Part shown: in pieces, positions 19,331-27,478 of the stretch | Position numbering within the stretch: position 1 is the stretch's first letter | How the letters are laid out: every line of letters begins with the position of its first letter | Assembly (NCBI GenBank): GCA_947480055.1 | Contig: CANKBX010000007.1 | Location: forward strand, 1-35,628 | Length of the DNA: 35,628 bases | Reading direction: 5' to 3' | Source: Planctomycetaceae bacterium | GTDB taxonomy: Bacteria > Planctomycetota > Phycisphaerae > Phycisphaerales > SM1A02 | Notes under the pieces: generated by a model | What the model was told of the DNA's origin: nothing | The model's input: the letters and a program-made list of their open reading frames with translations, nothing else | Database searches by the model: none | Position numbers and translations under genes: made by a program

Positions 19331-19383
19331 TTCGCGCGCCTGTGATCTCGTTGCGCTGAGCCCAGCGATGCCACAAAATTTAT

Positions 19384-20418
19384 TTAAGAAATCGCGCGCC
19401 ACGGAGCGGCGACATCATGCTCCGCCAATTTCCAGCACGCCTCAAGCATGTCGCGCAAGCCTTCACCCGTGGCGCCACTCACCACCACGCGCCGCGCCGC
19501 GGGCACGCGCAATGCGTTGCACATTTTCATAACTTTCTTGGCGCGCTCGGCCTCCGGAATTAAATCCACTTTGTTCAACACCAACAACTCGGGCTTTGAA
19601 CCAAGTTCGGCGCTGAACACCGCAAGCTCGTTGCGGATCAATTCCACATTCGCGATTGGATCAGAGCCATCATCTGGAACCATGTCCACCAAATGCAAGA
19701 TCACGCGCGTGCGCTCAATGTGGCGCAGAAATTCATATCCCAAGCCCGCGCCTTCGGAAGCGCCTTCGATCAATCCCGGCAAATCCGCGAACACAAGACG
19801 CCGATCGCCCGGCAACTCGGCGATTCCCAACTGCGGCGAAAGCGTGGTGAATGGATAGGCGCCAATCTTGGCTTCGGCGCGGGTTAACGCGCAAAGCATC
19901 GTGCTTTTGCCGGCGTTGGGCAAACCAACCAAACCAACATCGGCGATCAATTTCAATTCAAAGCGCAACATGCGCTCAATCGCGGGCTCGCCCGGCGTGA
20001 ATTCCGCCGGCGATTGATGCGTGCTGGTTTTAAAATTCTCGTTGCCCAACCCGCCCTTGCCGCCTTTGGCCACAACTAATTCTTGATCGGGCAACACCAT
20101 GTCGCACAACAACTCGCCGGTCGTGTCATCAAACACCAGCGTGCCACACGGCACTCGCACAATCACGGATTGACCGTTGGCGCCGTGGCAACTTTTGGAA
20201 AGCCCCTTCTCACCATCGGTCGCGAAAAAATGTCGTTGATAACGAAACGCAAGCAGCGTGTCCAAGTGCGCGTCGGTCACGATTGTGATGGTGCCGCCGT
20301 CGCCGCCATCACCGCCGTCTGGACCGGCCTTGGGATTGGATTTCTCGTGGCGCATGTGGCTCGCGCCATTGCCGCCCTTGCCAGATCGCACCATGATTTG
20401 CGCACGATCAACAAGCAT
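19384..20418 (-). CDS. obg: Obg/CgtA GTPase
   Basis: Gly-rich Obg fold (KAGPDGGDGGDGGTITI), GLPNAGKSTML, FADLPGLIEGASEGAGLGYEFLRHIERT, NKVDL. Confidence 0.97.
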   Translation of the reverse strand: MLVDRAQIMVRSGKGGNGASHMRHEKSNPKAGPDGGDGGDGGTITIVTDAHLDTLLAFRYQRHFFATDGEKGLSKSCHGANGQSVIVRVPCGTLVFDDTTGELLCDMVLPDQELVVAKGGKGGLGNENFKTSTHQSPAEFTPGEPAIERMLRFELKLIADVGLVGLPNAGKSTMLCALTRAEAKIGAYPFTTLSPQLGIAELPGDRRLVFADLPGLIEGASEGAGLGYEFLRHIERTRVILHLVDMVPDDGSDPIANVELIRNELAVFSAELGSKPELLVLNKVDLIPEAERAKKVMKMCNALRVPAARRVVVSGATGEGLRDMLEACWKLAEHDVAAPWRAIS

Positions 20419-20488
20419 GTTTCATCTATCCGACCCTAGGGGTCAATATGGCCGGTGAAATGCGCCGGCCAATTGCAGTGTGTGAAAT

Positions 20489-20731
20489 TTAGTTCGACGG
20501 AAGAATGTCAACAAAGCGTCCGCGGAAAGCCACCTTGCCATCGGCGCCCGCCATGATGGCGTCGTCCTTGGCGCGGAACGCGTTCTTGCCTGGCTTCCAC
20601 TTGGTGCCGCGCTGATGCAAAATAATGCAACCAGTTCGGGCAGCTTGACCGCCGTAAAGTTTAATGCCCAAGTGTTGCGCGTTGGAGTCGCGACCGTTTT
20701 CAGTTGAGCCTTGACCTTTTTTGTGTGCCAT
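20489..20731 (-). CDS. rpmA: 50S ribosomal protein L27
   Basis: [48 protein letters not shown]. Confidence 0.95.
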   Translation of the reverse strand: MAHKKGQGSTENGRDSNAQHLGIKLYGGQAARTGCIILHQRGTKWKPGKNAFRAKDDAIMAGADGKVAFRGRFVDILPSN

Positions 20732-20893
20732 AGTTTGGTTCCTTCAAATGCGTTTCCAGAAATTCTGGGTCGGGCAGTTTAGCGAACATTTCAACTTTCG
20801 CCAAGCCTTTGAACCAAGTCTTTCAACGTTTTTTATATGGGATGAAATGGGCCAGCCAGCCCCAAAAATCACCACAAAATTCAACTGAATGAA

Positions 20894-21547
20894 TTACCGC
20901 ATGATCCAGCGTGGATTCTGCTCGTTCCCCGCGGGCGCCAAAGGCACTTCGCCAATCAACGCAACGCGATCGCAATTCATTTGGTAATCCACGCGCCAAG
21001 TCTTCTTCAAAACGATCGGCTTCTTGGTGGTCGGGTCCACAACAGGTTTCTTGATATTTGAAAGACCCGTGACCAGAATTGAAAAGCGCTTGACTTCTGG
21101 TCCCGCTTTCCAAATCGCCACGCCGCTCTTTGCATTTTCCTCGCCTGTCATGATGTCGCCAATCAACGCGGATTGATCTTCATGCAATGGATTGGCCAAC
21201 AGCGCTTGCACCGCGCGTTGCACACGTCGTGGAACTCCTTCACCGGCGCTGAAGAGTCGCCCCTCCTCATCAAGAAGTTCCCACTGCGGCGCGATGCTTC
21301 GCTCACGCTTGGTTCGATTGACGATGGTGTAAGTGGAGTACCAAAATAATTCGCCCGACTCGCCGTCCTTAAAAATACGCAATGGACCAACTTGATAATC
21401 CATCACCCACTCATCCGCATTGCGAATGCGCGCGAGCGGCGCGGTTGGCGTGGTTGGCTCGGTCGAGTCCGCGGCAGGTGGAGTGGTCGCATTTATGGCG
21501 AGCATCAACAATACGACAAAGGAAAGCATCGGGGTCATGGTAACCAA
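20894..21547 (-). CDS. Hypothetical exported protein
   Basis: N-terminal signal-like segment, Thr/Pro linker, single long ORF with good coding character. Confidence 0.6.
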   Translation of the reverse strand: MVTMTPMLSFVVLLMLAINATTPPAADSTEPTTPTAPLARIRNADEWVMDYQVGPLRIFKDGESGELFWYSTYTIVNRTKRERSIAPQWELLDEEGRLFSAGEGVPRRVQRAVQALLANPLHEDQSALIGDIMTGEENAKSGVAIWKAGPEVKRFSILVTGLSNIKKPVVDPTTKKPIVLKKTWRVDYQMNCDRVALIGEVPLAPAGNEQNPRWIMR

Positions 21548-21585
21548 TACGCAGCCAATCCTGAATCGGTGCTACGCTATTTTTT

Positions 21586-22512
21586 GTGAGTCACCAACCC
21601 AATATGGATGATCGGTCGCTGCCAGTTGAGCCCTCACAAAGGCTGCCCGCCCTTGAAAAACTCCTGGGAAAGCGCCGCGCCGAAAGCAGCCGCTTTTTGG
21701 AGGCTTTCAATCGCGAAGGCATATCCCTGAAGGACTTATGGAAGCGCGTTGACCACCGCGGCGACCTGGTGGCCGCGGGCCTTTTGTCGAGCAATCCGGG
21801 GCGAACCGCGTCTTTATTGATTTCACCAATTCATAATCGCGAGCAAGCCGCCGAAACAACTTTGTTGATCCGAAGCATGGTTGAACATGCCATTTCGGAT
21901 GGACAAATCGATTTGATTCAATATCTGGGCGAGCCCAATGACGATTTGGAGCTGCGCGTTCTAAAAGACGCGGGCTTTATTGATCTGGCCCTATTGGTTT
22001 CCATGGAGCGACCCAATCGCCGCGGCGCCAAGCCTCCGCGCGCGCTGGACAATATTGTGTTGACCTCTCATCCCATCGCCGACGAGGCCATGTTGGAGTT
22101 GCTGGAAAAAACATACGAGGATTCGCTTGACTGTCCGGGCTTGTCCAAGCTGCGACATGGGCAAGATATTTTGGATGGTCATCGCCGCGGTGGAAATTTT
22201 GATCCGCAGCTTTGGACAGTCTTGCAAATCAACGGCGTCAACGCGGGTGTTTCAATTGTGAATTGCACTCCAGCCGCCGATTGCATGGAGGTCGCGTACT
22301 TCGGCTTGGCAAAATTCGCGCGCAACAAGGGACTTGGCGCGCATTTGCTAGACCACGCTTTGTTTCTTGCCGCAAAACAACCTCAACGCAGCATTCTTCT
22401 TGCTGTGGATGAGCGAAATATCCCCGCTTTACGCCTGTATTCGTCCAGGGGATTTCGCATGGTCACTCGAAGAGTGGCGTTGGCTTTGTCAAGTTTAAAA
22501 TCTTCCACATGA
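21586..22512 (+). CDS. GNAT-family acetyltransferase, mycothiol-synthase-like
   Basis: VAYFGLAKFARNKGLGAHLLDHALFLAAKQPQRSILLAVDERNIPALRLYSSRGF. GTG start at 21586 or ATG at 21604. Confidence 0.75.
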   Translation: MSHQPNMDDRSLPVEPSQRLPALEKLLGKRRAESSRFLEAFNREGISLKDLWKRVDHRGDLVAAGLLSSNPGRTASLLISPIHNREQAAETTLLIRSMVEHAISDGQIDLIQYLGEPNDDLELRVLKDAGFIDLALLVSMERPNRRGAKPPRALDNIVLTSHPIADEAMLELLEKTYEDSLDCPGLSKLRHGQDILDGHRRGGNFDPQLWTVLQINGVNAGVSIVNCTPAADCMEVAYFGLAKFARNKGLGAHLLDHALFLAAKQPQRSILLAVDERNIPALRLYSSRGFRMVTRRVALALSSLKSST

Positions 22513-22800
22513 TGTTGACAGTTGGCGCAAAAATGCGGTGCACAAGTTTTATTTTGTCGAGAACTCCAACGAATGCAAGCCTTTGCGCGCGCAAGATTTT
22601 TTTTATGCGAATGAACGCTTGCGCAACAAAAAACTCACACTATTCTCCATTCACTGCGCAGGATGCGCAACAGTTTGAGGCCAACTTGAGTTGGTCACAA
22701 CCCTAGGAATGGATGACGCCATGCGCGATGGGGATCAACTGAGTTTGACTCGGTGTGGTTGTTCTATGCGCGCATGGTTCCGCTTGAATCGATTTGGTGC

Positions 22801-22880
22801 GTTTGCTTGCCTGGCTTGGTCCAGTTGGCTTTTGTTGGCTTGGTTTGGCTTGGTCTGGCAAGGTCTGGATTTGTGGTTGC
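22801..22880 (+). repeat. G/T-rich tract with repeated TTGGCTTGG-like words upstream of dnaA
   Basis: CTGGCTTGGTCCAGTTGGCTTTTGTTGGCTTGGTTTGGCTTGGTCTGGCAAGGTCTGG. Strongly A- and C-poor on the + strand. Confidence 0.55.
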
Positions 22881-22924
22881 GGTATCCGTCAATTTGTTTC
22901 AAAACTCTTGGAGTCGCTTGCCCA

Positions 22925-24454
22925 ATGGTCACAGAACGCGCTTTGGAATTACCAAGTCGGATACGAAGCTTGTTGGGTGAGCGTTTGGGAAACCGCCGCG
23001 CCGACATGTGGTTTGATTCCGCGTCCACGGTGAGCGTGGAGGGCGGAAAGTTGGCGGTGGAAGCTGAAAGTTCCTACGCCGCGGATTGGATTCGCAAGAA
23101 CTTTGGCGGCGATTTGCGCGCCGTGTCCCAAGAGGCGTTGGGTCGCGACGACTTTGAACTGCGCGTGAAAGAAACCCCCGCCACCAACATCATCGATGCT
23201 CCCGCGCGCTCCACCGCCACCTCCGACCCATCGGACAATCCTCCACTGCGCGCGTCGTTGCACACGCGCCACCGTACAACCGAGGCTTGGCGCCGCCTTG
23301 AGGATTTTGTGGTGGGTCCAAGCAACAAGATGGCGTTTGAATCGGCGCTGAATTTCGCCACCACGCATTCAATTGGAAATTGCCTTGTGATTCATGGAAG
23401 TTGCGGCGTGGGAAAAACACATCTTCTTCAAGGGCTTTGTCGACGAAGGCGCGAGTCGCGCACGCAACAGCGCGTTCGCTACGTCACGGCCGAGCAATTC
23501 ACCAACGAATACATTCAATCGGTTCGCAATGGAACCATCGACGCCTTCCGCGCCCGCGTTCGCCGCGTGGATGTCCTTGCCATTGATGACGTGCATTTTC
23601 TCGCCGGCAAGACCGCCACGCAAAATGAATTTCTGCACACGCTTGACGCGGTGCAACTTGCCGGTTCACAAGTGGTGCTCGCCACCGACGAGCATCCGCA
23701 CCTGGTGCGGCGCTTGAGTCAATCGCTCGTCAGCCGCATGCTCGCTGGCATGGTGGTGCGCGTGGAGGCGCCGGATCTTTCGCTGCGCAACGCGTTGGTC
23801 AAGTCCATCGCGCTTGGTCGATCCATCGCGCTATCACACGAAGCCGTTCAAGCCATCGCTTTGCGCTGCGTTGGTGGAGCGCGCGAAATCGAGGGCGCTA
23901 TTTCCAGTTTGCAAGCTCTGCAATCCACGCAAGAGCAACCCAGCGAGATTTCCTGCGCCATGGTTGATTCACTGTTGCGCCACGAGAAGGCGACCAACGG
24001 CGGCATTCCCGTTCGGATCTGCGCGATCATGGATTTGGTGTGCTTGACCACCGGAGTTGAAGCGGAGCAACTCGCGGGCCAGAACAGACATCGACGCGTC
24101 ACATTGGCCCGAGCGTTGGTGGCGTGGCTTGCGCGGCAGCACACATCGATGAGCTTTCCAGAAATCGCGCGGGCGCTTGGGCGAAATTCACATTCATCCG
24201 TTCACGCAAGCGCGGTGAAGATTGATTCCCTGATCAAATCCAATGAGAGCGTGGACGCCGGCGCCGCTGGAACATGCTTGGTTGCTGAATTGACCTCGCG
24301 CCTAAGTCACGCCCTTCGCAACTCGCCCAACATGACCTCACGCAATTCCGCCAACAATTCTGCCAGCAATTCTGCCAGCAATTCTGCCAGCAATTACTCG
24401 GGCAATTCCCAAAGGGGCGTCCAACGCAACGCCGTCCGTGCGAATCGCCGTTGA
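22925..24454 (+). CDS. dnaA: DnaA-type replication initiator
   Basis: HGSCGVGKTHLLQGL (Walker A), VDVLAIDDVHFLAGK (Walker B), FLHTLDAVQLAGSQVVLATDEHP, domain IV FPEIARALGRNSHSSVHASAVKI. Start at 22925 chosen because domain I begins right after; the ORF is open back to 22691. Confidence 0.9.
   Translation: MVTERALELPSRIRSLLGERLGNRRADMWFDSASTVSVEGGKLAVEAESSYAADWIRKNFGGDLRAVSQEALGRDDFELRVKETPATNIIDAPARSTATSDPSDNPPLRASLHTRHRTTEAWRRLEDFVVGPSNKMAFESALNFATTHSIGNCLVIHGSCGVGKTHLLQGLCRRRRESRTQQRVRYVTAEQFTNEYIQSVRNGTIDAFRARVRRVDVLAIDDVHFLAGKTATQNEFLHTLDAVQLAGSQVVLATDEHPHLVRRLSQSLVSRMLAGMVVRVEAPDLSLRNALVKSIALGRSIALSHEAVQAIALRCVGGAREIEGAISSLQALQSTQEQPSEISCAMVDSLLRHEKATNGGIPVRICAIMDLVCLTTGVEAEQLAGQNRHRRVTLARALVAWLARQHTSMSFPEIARALGRNSHSSVHASAVKIDSLIKSNESVDAGAAGTCLVAELTSRLSHALRNSPNMTSRNSANNSASNSASNSASNYSGNSQRGVQRNAVRANRR
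24344..24410 (+). repeat. 12-bp in-frame tandem repeat at the 3' end of dnaA
   Basis: AATTCCGCCAAC, three exact AATTCTGCCAGC copies, AATTACTCGGGC; encodes NSANNSASNSASNSASNYSG. Confidence 0.9.
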
Positions 24455-24472
24455 TCAAACACTCTCAACAAC

Positions 24473-24600
24473 GCGCCGCTGCATCCAAGCGCCGCTGCGT
24501 TCTATCCAAGCGCCGCTGCGTTCTATCCAAGCGCCGCTGTGTTCTATCCAAGCGCCGCTGCGTTCTATCCAAGCACTTGCATTTGCATTCAAGCACTTGC
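24473..24600. repeat. 21-bp direct-repeat array downstream of dnaA, plus a 20-bp-spaced shorter repeat
   Basis: ATCCAAGCGCCGCTGCGTTCT at 24483, 24504, 24525 (one C->T) and 24546. A truncated fifth ATCCAAGC at 24567 leads into CAAGCACTTGCA, repeated 20 bp later. Confidence 0.92.
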
Positions 24601-24644
24601 AGTTGCGCTCGCCAAATCGAAAGCGCTGCGGCTACACTCGCCGA

Positions 24645-26135
24645 ATGAAATTCGCGGCCGCTGTGATTCTTGCCACACTCATGCTCTTCACGTTTTCCGC
24701 GCAGGCCCAATACGCGCGCGCTGACCCCTACGAAACAGCGGTGACGCAAATTCAAAAAGCCATGTCGCCCAATTCCAACGGCGTCCAACATTTTCGCTGG
24801 GTATCGCTTCGCCTCTTGGCGGATCCCGCCATGAATCCTTTGTTTGAAACCTTGGTGGCGAAAAAAGATATCGCGCTTCGCATCGATGGATTCATGGGAA
24901 TCGCCCTGGTGAGCGCCGACAAAAGTCTCGACGCGACGCGCGTGATTCAACTCAAAGATCCCGCGCTGCGAACTCTATTAATCACGGAGGCGCTGGGGCT
25001 GGAACTGCTGAAACCCGCCGCGCTCAATGAGTTTTTGCAGGCGCCGGATCTCACAAACTACGAACGCACTCTGTTGGTTGCGGAACTCAATCGTCAAGGT
25101 CAACCATGGGACCCATCCTTGCTGATCAACGCGCCCGCTGACGACGGCGCCGAGGTGGCGGGTCTGGCTTGCATGCTGTTGCTTGAGCGCGGCGATCAAA
25201 GCGCATGGAGAAATTTTATGGGCAAATACAAAACCCTTCCCGCGACGGATCAAACGGATCTCATGCGGCAACTTGCCAATGCGGCACGGCAATATCGCAT
25301 TACGGCGGCGGCGGCGCCTCTTCTTGAAATCACAAAGGAATCCACGGGCGCGGATCGAATCGCAGCGATCACCACTGCCATCAACCTTGCGCCAAAAACT
25401 TTGGGGCGCGCCGCGGTGTTGGCGCAACTCAAGAGCAATCGATCGCAATCCAACCTGGTTCAAATGGGCTTGTTGATGTTGGCGAGCAAAGATGGATTTG
25501 AAGCCGATGATTTCGCGCAGTTGCGCAGCGGCGATCCACTGCTTGAAGCCATGGCCAACGCCGGCGTGTCTATGCGAACTCCAAACTCCGATCAAGTGGC
25601 CGCATTGACCGCGTTGCTTGAGAACGGAAATCGATCCACCACTGAATACGTTCTTGGCGTGACGCCCACTTTGGCGCCTGAACTTGCGAAAAAAGTTTTA
25701 CTCAATTTACTCAACCGCCGCGCGCAAGCCAAGGGCATCCGCAATGAGGAACAAATTTCAACGCTCTTGGCGGTTCAGCAATTGCTGCGCATGCCTCAAG
25801 CCCACGAGGAATTGCTCAGCATCACGTTGCAAAATCTAAACAACAACCTGGAGCTTGTGGAGACAATCATGTCCGTCGTGGCGGACTCCTCAAGTGCGGA
25901 TGCGGCAAAATTCGCCCGATTGATTCGCGGCAAACTTCCCCGCCATGGCGACTCTTTGGCGCTGCTGGCTTTGGCCAAAGCATCCACCCCACTCACCGCC
26001 GCGGAAGTGCAGGAACTTGGCTCCATCGCATCGGGCGGCGGCAAGGTGGATGAGTCATCGCAAATCCAGGCGGCGTGGCTTTATCTGAAATATTCCAAGC
26101 GCGAAAATGACGCCATCGCCCAACTCACCCGATAA
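24645..26135 (+). CDS. Hypothetical secreted alpha-solenoid/HEAT-like protein
   Basis: Signal peptide MKFAAAVILATLMLFTFSAQAQ, then repeated helical segments. Start at 24645 preferred to the ORF start at 24438, which would run through the 21-bp repeats. Confidence 0.65.
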   Translation: MKFAAAVILATLMLFTFSAQAQYARADPYETAVTQIQKAMSPNSNGVQHFRWVSLRLLADPAMNPLFETLVAKKDIALRIDGFMGIALVSADKSLDATRVIQLKDPALRTLLITEALGLELLKPAALNEFLQAPDLTNYERTLLVAELNRQGQPWDPSLLINAPADDGAEVAGLACMLLLERGDQSAWRNFMGKYKTLPATDQTDLMRQLANAARQYRITAAAAPLLEITKESTGADRIAAITTAINLAPKTLGRAAVLAQLKSNRSQSNLVQMGLLMLASKDGFEADDFAQLRSGDPLLEAMANAGVSMRTPNSDQVAALTALLENGNRSTTEYVLGVTPTLAPELAKKVLLNLLNRRAQAKGIRNEEQISTLLAVQQLLRMPQAHEELLSITLQNLNNNLELVETIMSVVADSSSADAAKFARLIRGKLPRHGDSLALLALAKASTPLTAAEVQELGSIASGGGKVDESSQIQAAWLYLKYSKRENDAIAQLTR

Positions 26136-26194
26136 TCCACAATGTATCTTTCAAACTTTTTCACTCTGAACATTTTCCTCATGGAGCACGCCTC

Positions 26195-27373
26195 TTGATC
26201 CCACTTTACAAACCAAAATATATCCAAAATGACTTTGACGCGGTCATGCAAGCGCTTCGCTCTGGTTGCGGAACAATGGGACCGCAACTTCTTGAATTTG
26301 AGCGGCAGATGGGACATCGAACCCGCCGCACTCACGCGATTGGCGTGAATTCTGGTTCGCTTGCGATTGAAATTTCGCTGCGCGCTTTGGGCATCGGCGT
26401 TGGCGACGAGGTTCTTGTGAGCGCGTTCGGCTATAGCGCCAATGTGAATTCTATTTTGCATGTTGGCGCCAAACCTATTTTTGTGGATATTGATCCAGCC
26501 ACCATGAACATGGATCCGCTCGCCGCCGAGCAGAAGTCCACGCCAAAAACCCGCGCCATGCTTGTGGCGGAAACATTCGGCAATCCCGCGGGCTTCCGCG
26601 ATTTGATCGCATTGTGCAGCCGCATGGAAATTCCAATGATTGAAAATGGAACCGAGGCTTTGGGCGCCTCCTACGGCGTGGACAATGTCGGGCGCTTTGG
26701 ACGTATCGCGTGCTTTGGATTTTTCGCCAGCCGTCCAATCACCACGGGTGAGGGCGGAATGATTGTCACGCATGATGATCATCTTGCCGCGGCGTGCCGC
26801 GCCATGCGCCATCAAGGCCGGGTGGATCGTTTTTCTTTTCCCGATCAAGCCAGTGAATTGGGAATGAAAATGGAGCATGCATACGATGGATATGACGGAC
26901 GACTTCCAGAAATGAACGCGGCCTTGGGATTGAGCCAACTTCTGCGTCTCGATGAAACCATCGCGCGCCGCTCCGAAGTGGCTCAGAGTTACACGCGTCG
27001 ACTTGGTGGCGAATCCGATATTTTGCTGCTAAATCCGCCGCAAGATTGCAAAATGAGCTGGTCCAATTTTGTGGTTCGCCTTTCGGATCGATTCACCAAG
27101 GATGATCGCGATCAAATTATCGATGGCATGCATCGGTTGGACATTGGCGCAGCGGATTGGTGGCCGTGCGCCGCTCTCTTGCCGCATGTGCGAAAAATCA
27201 CCGGACATCACCCTGGCGATTTTCCGCTTGCCGAGCGCCTGAGCCACAGAACCATAGCGCTGCCTTTTTACGAGACAATTTCAGAGCGTGAAATTGATGA
27301 TGTGTGCCAAACTCTCAAGACGCTCATGGCTCGCGTTGGCGCCAACCGACAAGAGAAAAAAGATATCGGCTGA
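26195..27373 (+). CDS. DegT/DnrJ/EryC1/StrS-family protein lacking the PLP lysine
   Basis: MIPLYKPKYIQNDFDAVMQALRSGCGTMGPQLLEFE, LGIGVGDEVLVSAFGYSANVNSILHVGAKPIFVDIDPATMNMD, GFFASRPITTGEGGMIVT. TTG start. Confidence 0.88.
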   Translation: MIPLYKPKYIQNDFDAVMQALRSGCGTMGPQLLEFERQMGHRTRRTHAIGVNSGSLAIEISLRALGIGVGDEVLVSAFGYSANVNSILHVGAKPIFVDIDPATMNMDPLAAEQKSTPKTRAMLVAETFGNPAGFRDLIALCSRMEIPMIENGTEALGASYGVDNVGRFGRIACFGFFASRPITTGEGGMIVTHDDHLAAACRAMRHQGRVDRFSFPDQASELGMKMEHAYDGYDGRLPEMNAALGLSQLLRLDETIARRSEVAQSYTRRLGGESDILLLNPPQDCKMSWSNFVVRLSDRFTKDDRDQIIDGMHRLDIGAADWWPCAALLPHVRKITGHHPGDFPLAERLSHRTIALPFYETISEREIDDVCQTLKTLMARVGANRQEKKDIG

Positions 27374-27478
27374 ACCCAAACGATTCTGTGGCGGATGATG
27401 ACTGGCGTGTCTGTCGCAAGAAAAAGGGATTTTCAACGAGTGGCAATATGCCGCACGCAAAACTTGCACGCGCGTGCG

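Noticed and set aside
20435-20475. GGCCGG...CCGGCC inverted repeat between rpmA and obg as a terminator
   Set aside because: Stem only 6 bp, with no T-tract on the minus strand; rpmA-obg are probably co-transcribed.
24473-24600. CRISPR-like array
   Set aside because: Units are directly abutting without unique spacers, and there are no cas genes.
24438-24644. Upstream extension of the 24645 gene with heptapeptide repeats (SIQAPLR)n
   Set aside because: The ORF start overlaps the end of dnaA. A normal signal peptide begins at 24645, so the repeats are more simply intergenic. The 21-bp period keeps the frame open by chance.
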